Source: Xanthocytophaga agilis (lineage in GTDB: Bacteria; Bacteroidota; Bacteroidia; Cytophagales; 172606-1). Taken from it: a stretch of 64,000 nt of DNA. A model generated the notes under the pieces. It was not told the DNA's origin. It saw only the letters and a list, made by a program, of their open reading frames with translations, and ran no database searches. The position numbers and the translations under genes are program-made. The number at the start of each line of letters is the position of its first letter. Position 1 is the stretch's first letter. The DNA is taken from the NCBI RefSeq assembly GCF_030068605.1, contig NZ_JASJOU010000017.1, forward strand, positions 156,573 through 220,572, read 5' to 3'. Positions 1 to 9,265 of this stretch are shown one piece after another.

Positions 1-2
1 AT

Positions 3-332
3 GGCCAGCTTTATGAAGCCTTTATCAACTGGGTTTTGAATAACAATATACAGCAGTTTTCCTTTAATGAGAACCCAATAGTTAATGCCAGCCAAATGAT
101 TGATTTGATAGAAGCGGAGCAGAATGGAGAAAATCCACAAAAAATTGGCAGACTAGGGCAAATTGTGAAAGATCAGATCCTTCTCACACTGGTAGTTTTG
201 TATCAGGCAGAAGAGTACGAATGGAAAAAAAACTTATTGGTCAAACTAATAGGTCAGGCAAAACAAGCCTCTTCATCGGGTGAATATATAGATATACTTA
301 ATCAGACAATAACGACTACCTATTCGTTATAG
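3..332 (+). CDS. C-terminal part of an unknown protein, cut by the window edge
   Basis: The frame is open from base 3 to a TAG at 330-332 with no upstream stop, so the gene begins outside the window. A TTG at 36 is a possible internal start but is not needed. The visible 109 residues are mostly helical and acidic, with no motif I recognise (for example QIVKDQILLTLVVLYQAEEY). No function is assigned. No terminator is visible before the decayed gene that follows. Confidence 0.5.
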   Translation, partial: GQLYEAFINWVLNNNIQQFSFNENPIVNASQMIDLIEAEQNGENPQKIGRLGQIVKDQILLTLVVLYQAEEYEWKKNLLVKLIGQAKQASSSGEYIDILNQTITTTYSL

Positions 333-424
333 ATAGTAAACTCAGAAAAATGAAACAGGCTATTTTTATGGGCGCCTCCTCTGTTATCTTACGTCTGATG
401 AATAGAATCTGAAAATTCTAATGA

Positions 425-766
425 GTGTTTCACTGGACACATGGTAGTTTATCTTCCAAAGACTACCAACGTATGGGAGACAGAGGTGCCCTGGTCGGTT
501 TTACAACAGTAGATCACATAGTTTCGGTACTTCTGAAAACAAAAATCAACAAATTTCTTCTCACTCAGTTTACAGCCGAAGCTAAATTAGAAGATCTGGA
601 AAAACTGGCACTACTAATTCAGGATGGTAAAATCAAAGTGCACATAGAAAAGACCCACCCATATACAGAGATCCCTGTAGCCATACGTTATATTAAAACT
701 GTGCTTACCTGAGGGAAAGTAACAATGGTACGGAATAGTACTGACAACAAAAAAACTGTTACATAG
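425..766 (+). pseudogene. Relic of a zinc-type (MDR) alcohol dehydrogenase/quinone oxidoreductase, C-terminal part
   Basis: Residues 40-92 of the 95-aa ORF fit the end of medium-chain NAD(P)-dependent oxidoreductases: a stretch like EDLEKLALLIQDGKIKVHIEK followed by YTEIPVAIRYIKT. Family members then usually end in (G/A)RGKVV. Here the frame reads VLT, stop (TGA at 710-712), GKVTMV, so a CGA-to-TGA change would explain the stop. Translation stays open to a TAG at 764-766. The catalytic and Rossmann parts are missing upstream, so this is a remnant and not an enzyme. Confidence 0.6.
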
Positions 767-795
767 TTTTACACCTGAATCCGGCCCGCAGCTGT

Positions 796-2877
796 TTAGT
801 GCGTTTTTTTGTCACTACCCGGCTTGTTGCCGTCTATTTTATTGCTTCCAGATTTACTGTAGACTATCCCGGTATCTTTGCTGTTGGGATGCGTACTAGC
901 CCTAGCCTTGGTCATACGTTCTACCTGAGTAATGGTCTTGTGACTATTCTCTTTGGTAAGATCATCACCACTAAATTCTCCTGCAATATTTTCCTCACTA
1001 CCAGCACTATTGACATACAAAGCCTGAGTGGGAAAGGCAAGGCTACTGCCACTTGCTTTAACAGTATCAATGATCTGCAACAGCAAACTTTCCTGATCAG
1101 TAAGAAAGGCATTGTAATCTGTGGCCAGTATATACGCAAAAACCTCCAGGTTTAGTGCCTGTGATCCAATACCAACAAAGCGAATTCGTGCTGAATCTTT
1201 ATCAATAGTAGGATAAGCCTTCAAGACTGCATCCAGCTCTGTGAGTATATACCGGATCTGATCGGGTGTTGTTTGGAAATGCAGGGCTATTATCGGATGA
1301 AACCAGAATCGGTCCCGATGTGCATAATTCTCAATTCTGAGTGAAGCAAATTCTCCATTGGGGATAGTTACAATCGTGCGGTCCAGTGTTCGGATACGGG
1401 TTGATCGCATTCCGATCTGCTCAACGGTACCTACAGTTTCTCCTACTTTACAAAAATCACCAACACGAATAGGCTGGTCTACAATCAGTGCTACACTTCC
1501 TACAAAGTTCTCTACTGTTTTTTGTGCACCCAAAGCCAAGGCAATACCTCCAATACCAAGAGCAGCCAATCCGGTTGTCACATCAAAACCGAGAGTATAC
1601 AGTACAGCGATCAAACCAAACGCCACTATAGCCGTTTTGGCTACGCGACTCAGAAACAATACGGCAGAAACCGCAGCCATATTGCCACGACGGGCAATAC
1701 GCCTTTCGCTGAATTGAGTGAAGACAATAGTAACCCGCCATAACAGCAGTATTACAGCAACCATTCCGATAACTGCAGTAATTTCACCAAGGCGTTGACG
1801 GATAATAATGGAAATATCTGCCATCTTTATGAGTCCGCCAAAAAACCAGACCGCAATCAGGATACGGAGTGGCAATTCAAGAGCTTTGATTACACCCGTT
1901 GTGGGCTCCTGTCTGGCTTGAGACCAGAAAAAAGGCAGGAGATAGATAATAAATTTTGTTAACAGCCATGCTAATAGATAAGCCATTACTGCCAATACCA
2001 GCAGAGCCAGCCAATAACCAATCGGAACTGCGGCCAGAGTATGTTCTTTCAGGTAAGCAGGCAACCATTTATCGATCAGTGGAGAGGCCTGTTCGGGTTG
2101 ATAGGTAAGCAGAATCTGGGCAATGGTTTGAGTAGAAAGCAACCAAATCGGAGCACCATCCGGACCCTGGTCTTTTTCAAGGAGCAGATCAAAGGTTTTT
2201 CCTGCAACGTTAGCCTTTCCTACCCGTTCCAGATTGGGTGCCAGGTTATCCGTAAGTGAACCGCCATATTCATCACTGATCCACGAGTAAGGTAGAAGGC
2301 TTCCATTTTCATCCAATATACGCTGTAGCCTCTGTGCTAATTCAACACTGTCAATAGTAGTAGGAAGTGTAGCATCTTTGGATATCGTACGGCTCGGTTT
2401 CTTTTTAGTATGTGTTCTGGTAGTTAATGTTTTATCGCTGGATAACCCGAGAATGGCATTGTCTATTTTCAGGTAGCGCGAAGCCCGAATGTAATTTTGC
2501 TCTCCAACCGCTTCCAGAAATCCAGAAACCGTACCCCGAGGATTGCGCCTACCCAAAGAGTCTTCTTCCCATTGTGGCTGTACTTTCAAGATACCGGCAG
2601 TATCTGATCCGGTTCCTGGTATCTGTGCAGCAGCTGGACTAAAGCAAACAAATGATACGATAAGAAACATCAGGAAAGAAGTTCCGAACAAATTATTTCG
2701 TAGTATAGAATTCTTTAACTGTTCCAATGTCATAGAAAACAAGCTGGTAAAATCCGCAGTTTGAGTATATAGCTTTGGAGCAGAAATACATTTTTTCAAA
2801 TCAGATAGTTTCATCAAAACAGACTTACAGGTTAGTATCACAGATTGAATGGTTACTACTAGATTGCTATCTGACAA
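796..2877 (-). CDS. MscS-family mechanosensitive ion channel
   Basis: A 693-aa inner-membrane channel expected to release solutes on hypo-osmotic shock. The N-terminal ~250 residues are a periplasmic domain after a signal-like segment (FLMFLIVSFVCFSPAAA, ending near residue 85). Several membrane helices follow between about 280 and 450. The MscS pore helix is clear (GLAALGIGGIALALGAQKTVENF), followed by the beta domain (VDQPIRVGDFCKVG, then VTIPNGEFAS) and the alpha/beta C-terminal domain. The tail is lysine/serine-rich and low in complexity. The start is uncertain: the ATG at 2733 (M49) sits directly before the signal-like segment and may be the true start. It is longer than minimal MscS (~290 aa), as in the extended MscS-like proteins common in Bacteroidota. 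Confidence 0.9.
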   Translation of the reverse strand: MSDSNLVVTIQSVILTCKSVLMKLSDLKKCISAPKLYTQTADFTSLFSMTLEQLKNSILRNNLFGTSFLMFLIVSFVCFSPAAAQIPGTGSDTAGILKVQPQWEEDSLGRRNPRGTVSGFLEAVGEQNYIRASRYLKIDNAILGLSSDKTLTTRTHTKKKPSRTISKDATLPTTIDSVELAQRLQRILDENGSLLPYSWISDEYGGSLTDNLAPNLERVGKANVAGKTFDLLLEKDQGPDGAPIWLLSTQTIAQILLTYQPEQASPLIDKWLPAYLKEHTLAAVPIGYWLALLVLAVMAYLLAWLLTKFIIYLLPFFWSQARQEPTTGVIKALELPLRILIAVWFFGGLIKMADISIIIRQRLGEITAVIGMVAVILLLWRVTIVFTQFSERRIARRGNMAAVSAVLFLSRVAKTAIVAFGLIAVLYTLGFDVTTGLAALGIGGIALALGAQKTVENFVGSVALIVDQPIRVGDFCKVGETVGTVEQIGMRSTRIRTLDRTIVTIPNGEFASLRIENYAHRDRFWFHPIIALHFQTTPDQIRYILTELDAVLKAYPTIDKDSARIRFVGIGSQALNLEVFAYILATDYNAFLTDQESLLLQIIDTVKASGSSLAFPTQALYVNSAGSEENIAGEFSGDDLTKENSHKTITQVERMTKARASTHPNSKDTGIVYSKSGSNKIDGNKPGSDKKTH

Positions 2878-3066
2878 ACCTATATATGTACAGGTAAGCC
2901 AGATTATTACTTAGCAACTCTTATATATGAGATATTTATTCTCCATGTTGGAGTAAAAATTGATGCCATCTGCTTGTTCCTTGATTTATGAGGTTTGTTT
3001 TTCCCTATTTTGTTGATAGCAGAAATTACATTATTCTCATACTTACGTTCTTAACTCTGACTACAT

Positions 3067-3107
3067 AAAAAAAGCAGCCTTACTTAGATAGACTAAGTAA
3101 GGCTGCT
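3067..3107 (-). terminator. Rho-independent terminator of the beta-helix protein gene
   Basis: A perfect 15-bp stem (AGCAGCCTTACTTAG, 5-nt loop, reverse complement) lies at 3073-3107. On the minus strand it is followed by seven T residues (A-tract 3067-3073 on plus). It lies 19 bp past the stop of the gene ending at 3126. Confidence 0.9.
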
Positions 3108-3125
3108 CAGATCTAAAGATTTCTA

Positions 3126-6100
3126 TTAATATATAACCAGTTTTCCTTGCTGGGTATTTTTCCCGTCCGTAATCAGAATTACATACAATCCTGCTGGAAG
3201 TGAACGTAAAGACAATGGCAATGAATTTTCCCCAAATATGTGTGTTTGTTGAAGAAAAGTACGACCAGTCATGTCTTGTACATAAATCTGGGTTTTCTTA
3301 TCTTTAAACCTATCTGATAAAAGTAAAACAGACTGATTGTATGAAACCGGATTCGGATAAATACTCAATTCTGTATTTACGACTGGTGTTTCAGCAGATA
3401 TCCTTGCTCCCGGACTTTGTGGGAACAATACTGTTTTAGGAATAATGTAGGTTGCCAGTCCACTTCCATGTCCAGGATTGGACGTACCTGCAATGCTGCT
3501 GTATAATTCTACTCCACTAGCATCAAAACCAGTACTATGAAGTAACTCTATTGAATAATACCCTGCAGAAGGGAAACTTACCCGTGCACTTCGCGTGCCA
3601 AATGACCAGTTTTCTTCATTGATCAATACTTGTGTATTATTCACTGTCAAAGCCATAAAGCCTTGAGAGCTAACAGCAAAATCGACTTCAATAGTAGAAT
3701 TACCAGATTGTATATCATGCTCAGCTTTGATTTGAATATACCCACTCAAACGGAGAGTAGATGATTCGATTGCCTCTGATGGTGCTCCAGATCCATCACT
3801 TCCCAACCATACATTCCAGTTGGCTGAGTTGGAAGTAGTTGCACCTGAGGGATAATCAATATTGGTAGCTGTAAAGGAGAATAAAGGTGTTTTTCCTGCA
3901 ATAGCTGTACGGGCAGGACTTACACCATAACCAAACTGAGTGAAAAACTCTCCTTTTAGACCTGTGCCAGCAGTTGATGTAGTACTTGTTTTTACAGACA
4001 AAGCAGTACTAGCAGCAGATACATTGTTTGCTGCATCTTTAGCCTTAACAGTCATGGAATAGGTTGTATTAGCTGTTAATCCTGTAACAGAAAAACTGGT
4101 AGTGGTAGAGGTACCAATAGATGTTCCATTCCGGAATATTTCGTAACTGCTAACGCCAACATTATCTGTAGATGCAGTCCAAGCCAACGTAAAACTAGTA
4201 GTAGTGATGGCTGAAGCAGCTAAGTTGGTTGGTACACTTGGCGCTTGTGTGTCCGAAGAAGGTAATGTAGTGACAGATAAGGCACTACTTGCAGCAGAAA
4301 GATTTCCAGCTGCATCTTTGGCTCTGACAGTAAAGCTATAGGCAGTATTGGCGGTTAGACCAGTAACAGTAAACGAGTTGGTAGTAGAACTACCCGCAAG
4401 TGTAGTACCCCTGTAAATATTGTAGCCAGTAACTCCTACGTTATCAGTGGAAGCTGTCCAGGTAAGGTTAACACTTGTTTGTGTTTTACTTGGTGAAGCC
4501 AGATTGGTTGGTGTGCTGGGCAACTGAGTATCAGAAGCAGTCGCTGTTTTTACAGACAAAGCAGTACTAGCAGCAGATACATTGTTTGCTGCATCTTTAG
4601 CCTTAACAGTCATGGAATAGGTTGTATTAGCTGTTAATCCTGTAACAGAAAAACTGGTAGTGGTAGAGGTACCAATAGATGTTCCATTCCGGAATATTTC
4701 GTAACTGCTAACGCCAACATTATCTGTAGATGCAGTCCAAGCCAACGTAAAACTAGTAGTAGTGATGGCTGAAGCTGATAAATTGGTTGGAGTACTGGGA
4801 GCTTGTGTATCTGTAGTAGAAGCGCCTGACTCAAAAGCACCAATATCTATCCCAGAGCCGATTGGCCGAGATTTGTACTCCAGATCAACACTGGCCGCAT
4901 TGCTGGTTGTACCCGCATTAATAGCAGGGCTACCAGAAGCTAAACCAAAATAGTTACTAAATTGAGGATTGACTGTATTAATAGAACCGAAACTGGTAGT
5001 GGCATTAACGAATCGTACGTAGGATTGATTGTTTAATTGCTGTACTTGATTATCAGAAGGTAGGATCCCTTCCTGCGGCGCTCCATTTACCATTTTTCCC
5101 GCAGGTCCGATAATTAAGTTATTGTGAACATCTGCATCTGAAGGAACCAGAAAAGCATATCCTCTCGCATTGGAATTGTTCATCACAACAATGTTATTAT
5201 AAACTTTAGAACCTGCACTCACATCCATATTCAAATCACCGTTCCATCCAAATGCATAGTATTTGGATAGTTCTGTATTATTGTGATACAGGGTATTGTT
5301 GCGAACTGTAATATTATCGCTGTGATAGATATGAATTCCACGTCCCCCATTATTGAAAGATAAATTATTTTCTACCAGACTTGGATGGGTATATCCACCA
5401 GTTTGTCCACCCCCCTGCTCATTTTCGAAATCATCTAGGATAATGCCATTGCCATCTACCGGAGTACTGTAGCCTTGCAGTGGATAGATACAAATATTCT
5501 CAAAACAGATATTGTTGCGTATAATAATCCCCCAATCGCCAGCCACATAGCTGGAAGTATACTTGGGGTGATAGACAGATATTCCACTCCCATTCGGATT
5601 ACCTGTATTCTTAGCATTATCACGGACAATATTATTTTCTACAATATAATATTCACCGTTATTAACTTGGATACCAGTTGAACCTATATCATGTACGAAG
5701 CAATTTTTTATAGTAACCCAAGCACTATTATCTGCCAGAATACCGAAGTAATAACTATTACTGGGGTTTTGAAAGGTTACCTCTAATCCATCTACCACAA
5801 TACCAGTACAGTTAGAAATGGAAATGACACTGCCACCTGAGATACTTTGAATAATAGCTTTATGTTTATTAATAGCCCGAATGGTGAGTACATTCGTTTT
5901 AGAGCCATTTTTATTGTTCACACCAATTTCTCCTTCAACATAAATCCCATCATTGATGTTAACAACATCTCCGGGCTGGGCAATTGCACAGGCTTTGGTT
6001 ATAGTTCTGAAAGCTCCAGAGGCACTATTAGATGTGCCTGTATTACTATCGTTACCATCAGTACGAACATAATAGCTGGTTGCCAATGAACTAGCTAAGC

Positions 6101-6140
6101 CCAAAAGAAATAAACTTAGGGTTGTTAGAAGTGTTTTCAT
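3126..6140 (-). CDS. Secreted parallel beta-helix protein with three FnIII domains and T9SS sorting domain
   Basis: A 1004-aa protein with a signal peptide (MKTLLTTLSLFLLGLASSLA). Residues ~20-430 open with a DUF1565-like start (YYVRTDGNDSNTGTSN) and continue as a right-handed beta-helix, with many repeats of the type VENNxxxxN and IRNNICFEN; this fold is typical of pectate lyase-like and other polysaccharide-binding enzymes. Three fibronectin type III domains follow at ~447-535, ~540-628 and ~632-721. A PA14-like beta domain (~735-880) comes next. The end is a type-A T9SS sorting domain (~925-1004, LSIYPNPVSYN to GKLVIY). It is expected to be secreted or surface-attached and to act on plant polysaccharide. 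The substrate cannot be read from sequence. FnIII 1 and 3 are encoded by an identical DNA block. Confidence 0.85.
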   Translation of the reverse strand: MKTLLTTLSLFLLGLASSLATSYYVRTDGNDSNTGTSNSASGAFRTITKACAIAQPGDVVNINDGIYVEGEIGVNNKNGSKTNVLTIRAINKHKAIIQSISGGSVISISNCTGIVVDGLEVTFQNPSNSYYFGILADNSAWVTIKNCFVHDIGSTGIQVNNGEYYIVENNIVRDNAKNTGNPNGSGISVYHPKYTSSYVAGDWGIIIRNNICFENICIYPLQGYSTPVDGNGIILDDFENEQGGGQTGGYTHPSLVENNLSFNNGGRGIHIYHSDNITVRNNTLYHNNTELSKYYAFGWNGDLNMDVSAGSKVYNNIVVMNNSNARGYAFLVPSDADVHNNLIIGPAGKMVNGAPQEGILPSDNQVQQLNNQSYVRFVNATTSFGSINTVNPQFSNYFGLASGSPAINAGTTSNAASVDLEYKSRPIGSGIDIGAFESGASTTDTQAPSTPTNLSASAITTTSFTLAWTASTDNVGVSSYEIFRNGTSIGTSTTTSFSVTGLTANTTYSMTVKAKDAANNVSAASTALSVKTATASDTQLPSTPTNLASPSKTQTSVNLTWTASTDNVGVTGYNIYRGTTLAGSSTTNSFTVTGLTANTAYSFTVRAKDAAGNLSAASSALSVTTLPSSDTQAPSVPTNLAASAITTTSFTLAWTASTDNVGVSSYEIFRNGTSIGTSTTTSFSVTGLTANTTYSMTVKAKDAANNVSAASTALSVKTSTTSTAGTGLKGEFFTQFGYGVSPARTAIAGKTPLFSFTATNIDYPSGATTSNSANWNVWLGSDGSGAPSEAIESSTLRLSGYIQIKAEHDIQSGNSTIEVDFAVSSQGFMALTVNNTQVLINEENWSFGTRSARVSFPSAGYYSIELLHSTGFDASGVELYSSIAGTSNPGHGSGLATYIIPKTVLFPQSPGARISAETPVVNTELSIYPNPVSYNQSVLLLSDRFKDKKTQIYVQDMTGRTFLQQTHIFGENSLPLSLRSLPAGLYVILITDGKNTQQGKLVIY
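3987..4217. repeat. 231-bp perfect direct repeat, copy 1 (codes FnIII domain 3)
   Basis: Identical by eye to 4545-4775 (offset 558 bp). It encodes most of a fibronectin type III domain in the beta-helix protein. The intervening FnIII 2 is clearly diverged, so the identity is a recent duplication or gene conversion rather than protein-level constraint. Confidence 0.9.
4545..4775. repeat. 231-bp perfect direct repeat, copy 2 (codes FnIII domain 1)
   Basis: Partner of 3987-4217. Recombination between the copies would delete 558 bp, exactly 186 codons. That removes two FnIII-sized units and keeps the frame. Confidence 0.9.
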
Positions 6141-6244
6141 ATTAAAAAGGTTGTAAAGATTGTAATACGTATAATCAATTTATACCAGAGGTGAAATAAA
6201 AAAATACCAGTCAGGTTTATTAAAAATGACTAGTGTTGCATTAG

Positions 6245-6381
6245 AGGTTGTCTAAATTATTTATAAGAAAGCTCAACGAGCAGATTTTGTAGCGAGATGA
6301 GACCATTGTGACTTGCGTAACCTCATGAAATCGTAGTACAAAAGATGCCTTGTAACCATTATAAATATTTTTAGACAACCT
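6245..6381. mobile_element. 137-bp MITE-like element with terminal inverted repeats
   Basis: The ends are AGGTTGTCTAAA (6245-6256) and its reverse complement TTTAGACAACCT (6370-6381). Pairing continues inward over about 23 bp with one or two mismatches (ATTTATAA/TTATAAAT). There is no ORF inside. No target-site duplication is visible. The size and structure fit a non-autonomous IS derivative or a palindromic repeat. The rest of the 6141-7068 gap is AT-rich and holds only a PAS relic near 6.9 kb. Confidence 0.6.
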
Positions 6382-6820
6382 TTCAGACATTTATCCTATT
6401 AAAGATATTTTTTAGAGAGGCAATCCACAAGAGTGTTATTATTCCTGAAAGATAAATAAATAAAGCGTAATACATTTGTGACCAAATGATACCCAATCTC
6501 AATAAAGGGACAAAAGTAGTTGTATGCATAGTAAAAATACATTAAATGAAGGACCAAAAATAAACTGGGCTGTTTTGAATATAAAAATCGAAAAAAATCT
6601 ATGCCACACCTCCTATATTTTCTCCACGGAAATACCAGAGCACTAACGGTTTATATTAGTACTCTGACAATAAAAATGTATTGAGACGTAACTCGAAAGA
6701 CCTATAAACAAGGAAAATCACTATAACTTTATAGGTTTGTTTGTCGGTTTCTACAGCTGACTATGCGATTTTTTAAATCATATAGTGATTAATTGAGTAA
6801 GTATATGGATAGAATTGATT

Positions 6821-6919
6821 TTAGTGTGTCTCATTTCCACTCACTTCACGAGTCAGTTTGGTAAATCCAATTACTTGTCCATCTTCGTCATGCAGAGCAG
6901 TAATTTATTGCGCAGAATA
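6821..6919 (-). pseudogene. Short relic of a PAS-domain (histidine kinase) gene
   Basis: On the minus strand this stretch reads YSAQ, stop (TAA at 6905-6907), ITALHDEDGQVIGFTKLTRE, VSGNETH, stop. The sequence ITALHDEDGxxxGFxKLTR is the typical end of a PAS fold in Bacteroidota sensor kinases. No kinase domain adjoins it. It is too short and interrupted to function. Confidence 0.55.
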
Positions 6920-7068
6920 TCGCATACTTTGTCAGAATAAGATAGTATTGTTGTTTGTAAAGGGTCTGATTTTATATTTATTATACTCCTACTATCAAAA
7001 AACAGATACATTTGTTAGTTAAAATAAGGATTAGCTTGGTTATGTGTTAGCAAACTGTAAATGTTCAA

Positions 7069-7968
7069 ATGAAAGTTAAGGGTTATTTATATGCAATTAT
7101 ATCTGCCATCACATATGGGCTGATTCCGCTATTTATTTTACCAATCAAACAAATTCATTTCTCGTTGAATGTCGCCTTATTCTATCGTTTTTTTATTTCA
7201 TCCCTCTTTCTGCTGATTTTGTTGAAATACAAAAAAGAGAGCCTGAAAATTAACCGAAAAGAACTGATGACTTTTGGGGTTCTGGGGAGTTTGTTTGCCA
7301 TGAGTTCAGACTTTCTTTTCCTGGCTTACGATTATCTTTCTGCAGGCATAGCATCTACCATCTTATTTGTCTATCCAGTTATTGTAGCACTAATCATGGC
7401 AATTTTCTTTAGGGAACGAATTACTTTGGTTACTGCAATCTCGCTCATTATCACATTAGCAGGTGTATATATCCTCAGTACGAAGGGTAGGGCATTTGAT
7501 ATCAATTTTACTGGTCTTTCTATTGCGCTAGCAAGTGCGCTTTGTTATTCATTATATATCGTAAAGGTCAATAAAGCAAAAGTGAAGGCTTCTGGAGTAA
7601 AAACCACTTTCTTTTCACTTTTATTTTCTGCTATGTATTACCTTTTGAAGTCACTCCTTTGGAAGGAATCGCTGATATTACCGAACCTAAATCTACTGCT
7701 TGACATCGCTATCTTCGGTTTGTTGACATCAGTTGTATCAATTACAACACTGGTATACGCCATTCGCTATATTGGATCAACCCCCACAGCAATTCTGGGA
7801 GCACTTGAGCCAGTAGTAGCTGTTTTGATTAGTGTGTTCTTATTTCATGAGTTGTTGACGCTTCAACTGATTGTCGGTATCACCTGTATTCTTGCGGGTG
7901 TCCTAATCAGTATCGTCTTTGCCAGTAATAAAGACACTGAGGAATCAAAAAGAGAGATAAGCTGTTGA
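7069..7968 (+). CDS. EamA/DMT-family transporter
   Basis: A 299-aa integral membrane protein with about ten hydrophobic helices in two homologous EamA halves (residues ~5-135 and ~150-285). The GALEPVVAVLISVFLFHE segment near the end is the characteristic second-half EamA motif. The family exports or imports small metabolites such as amino acids; the substrate is not predictable. The ATG at 7069 begins directly with MKVKGYLYAIISAITYG, which suits a membrane start. It is a lone gene with a 900-bp upstream gap and a 520-bp downstream gap. Confidence 0.85.
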   Translation: MKVKGYLYAIISAITYGLIPLFILPIKQIHFSLNVALFYRFFISSLFLLILLKYKKESLKINRKELMTFGVLGSLFAMSSDFLFLAYDYLSAGIASTILFVYPVIVALIMAIFFRERITLVTAISLIITLAGVYILSTKGRAFDINFTGLSIALASALCYSLYIVKVNKAKVKASGVKTTFFSLLFSAMYYLLKSLLWKESLILPNLNLLLDIAIFGLLTSVVSITTLVYAIRYIGSTPTAILGALEPVVAVLISVFLFHELLTLQLIVGITCILAGVLISIVFASNKDTEESKREISC

Positions 7969-8048
7969 GTCAAGTTTGCGCATTATTCACGGCAGACTAT
8001 TTTTTAGTAAGGTCACAAAAATCTATTTGACTAACAGAGAGATGGCGT

Positions 8049-8169
8049 TTAATTCACTGCATTTTTGATTTTGACCGCAACTCCGATCATTTTTCCTGCT
8101 GCGCATAACTCACCGCAAAAAAATTTCTTGATCGGAGTTCAGGGCAAACAGCATATTGTGGTGAATTAA
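8049..8169. repeat. Nested inverted repeats upstream of the mobilisation genes (possible oriT region)
   Basis: The outer arms are TTAATTCAC (8049-8057) and GTGAATTAA (8161-8169). The inner arms are AACTCCGATCA (8079-8089) and TGATCGGAGTT (8129-8139). The heptamer ACCGCAA also occurs three times around them. The 7969-8539 gap has no gene. Because it lies just upstream of a relaxase module, where oriT sequences usually sit, an origin of transfer is possible. No nic site can be identified, so a small palindromic element is the alternative. Confidence 0.4.
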
Positions 8170-8539
8170 CCGCAAGAGTAAGACTTATTATAAGTCCAGG
8201 ACATTACTCGGGTATCAAGAGTCTATCCAAAATTTAGAATGAAGTTCCTCTCCCCTTTTCTATTGTAACTTGTCTGGTTATTCTTTCGTCTTTTACTGTA
8301 GAAATACTTTCAGTGATTGTGTAAATATTTTTCTAGTCCGTTTCCACTATAATAATGAGCACATTTTTCTATTTTTGTCTCATCGGCATTTAGATTTGTT
8401 GTTTTTTTGATTTGATACTACAAAATGCAACGATTCATTTGTTTAGTTCCTGCCCATCAACACCTTTATAATTCATCTGCTATAATTATTGAGTGTAACA
8501 GATTGTAAACTAACAAATAAGGAGTATATCAAAAAAACT

Positions 8540-9151
8540 ATGAAGCCACCTAAAACCAATTCAACACCCAAACGTCCGGCCCGCCGTAAAACAGATGGAC
8601 AAAAAAATAAACAAGCTCAAGCTAGTGTTCTGGGTAAAAGTTCCATAGAAGAAAAAGATGAGGCTATTATCAAACCTATAAATGTCAATGCCAGTATTCT
8701 CAAACGCTGTAAACAGCACGCAAAAGAGTTAGGCATCAAAACACTGAAAGAGTATACGGAAAATGCCTTGCTTTATTTTGTAAAAAATGGAATGAATCCT
8801 TGTGAGCAACTGCATAGTGAAGAAGTATCGAAAGAAGTAGTGCGGATGCGTAATCATATTTTCTCTTTTCTTCAAAAGCAGGAACAACAGTATGTATTAC
8901 CTTTATACAAGGAGGTATTTACACAGGGTAAGAATGCCGAGCAGTCAGTAGATACAATGCTTGAACAAATGGAAAAGATGATTGTACTTTTATTTCGGAT
9001 TCAACAGATGATACATGTATCTACATCGACTATGTTGCATGTGAGTGACCTTTCAGCAGAAACAATCAATGATATTAAAGCAAAGAATCAGGCTTTTGTG
9101 GAAACACACGTAAGTGAGTTCATGAAAAAGCTGGAATCAGATCAAAAATAA
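8540..9151 (+). CDS. BfmA/BtgA-type mobilisation accessory protein
   Basis: About 203 aa from the ATG at 8540, preceded by GGAG near 8521; an upstream TTG at 8489 would add 17 unconvincing residues. The N-terminus is lysine/proline-rich and basic. A ribbon-helix-helix-like segment follows (INVNASILKRCKQHAKELGI, then LKEYTENALLYFVKNG), then a coiled, glutamine-rich C-terminal half. This arrangement matches the BfmA/BtgA relaxosome proteins of Bacteroides mobilisable elements, which bind oriT DNA and help the relaxase. The relaxase gene begins 114 bp downstream on the same strand. Confidence 0.7.
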   Translation: MKPPKTNSTPKRPARRKTDGQKNKQAQASVLGKSSIEEKDEAIIKPINVNASILKRCKQHAKELGIKTLKEYTENALLYFVKNGMNPCEQLHSEEVSKEVVRMRNHIFSFLQKQEQQYVLPLYKEVFTQGKNAEQSVDTMLEQMEKMIVLLFRIQQMIHVSTSTMLHVSDLSAETINDIKAKNQAFVETHVSEFMKKLESDQK

Positions 9152-9156
9152 ACTGG

Positions 9157-9182
9157 CAGATCTATCTGATCTGATAGATCTG
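9157..9182. promoter_or_regulatory. Hairpin between the two mobilisation genes
   Basis: A perfect 10-bp stem CAGATCTATC/GATAGATCTG with a 6-nt loop lies just after the stop of the accessory gene. No T-tract follows, so it is not a classical terminator. It could limit expression of the relaxase or be a relaxosome binding site. Confidence 0.5.
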
Positions 9183-9265
9183 AAAATAAAGCAGTAGCCA
9201 TGATTTATAAGCAATAATGAAGGGACTGCCAGGTATTTTTTCATCACGATTAGTTCGTATTGGCT

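Noticed and set aside
799..1155. 118-aa plus-strand ORF opposite the MscS gene
   Set aside because: Antisense to the conserved C-terminal domain of MscS.
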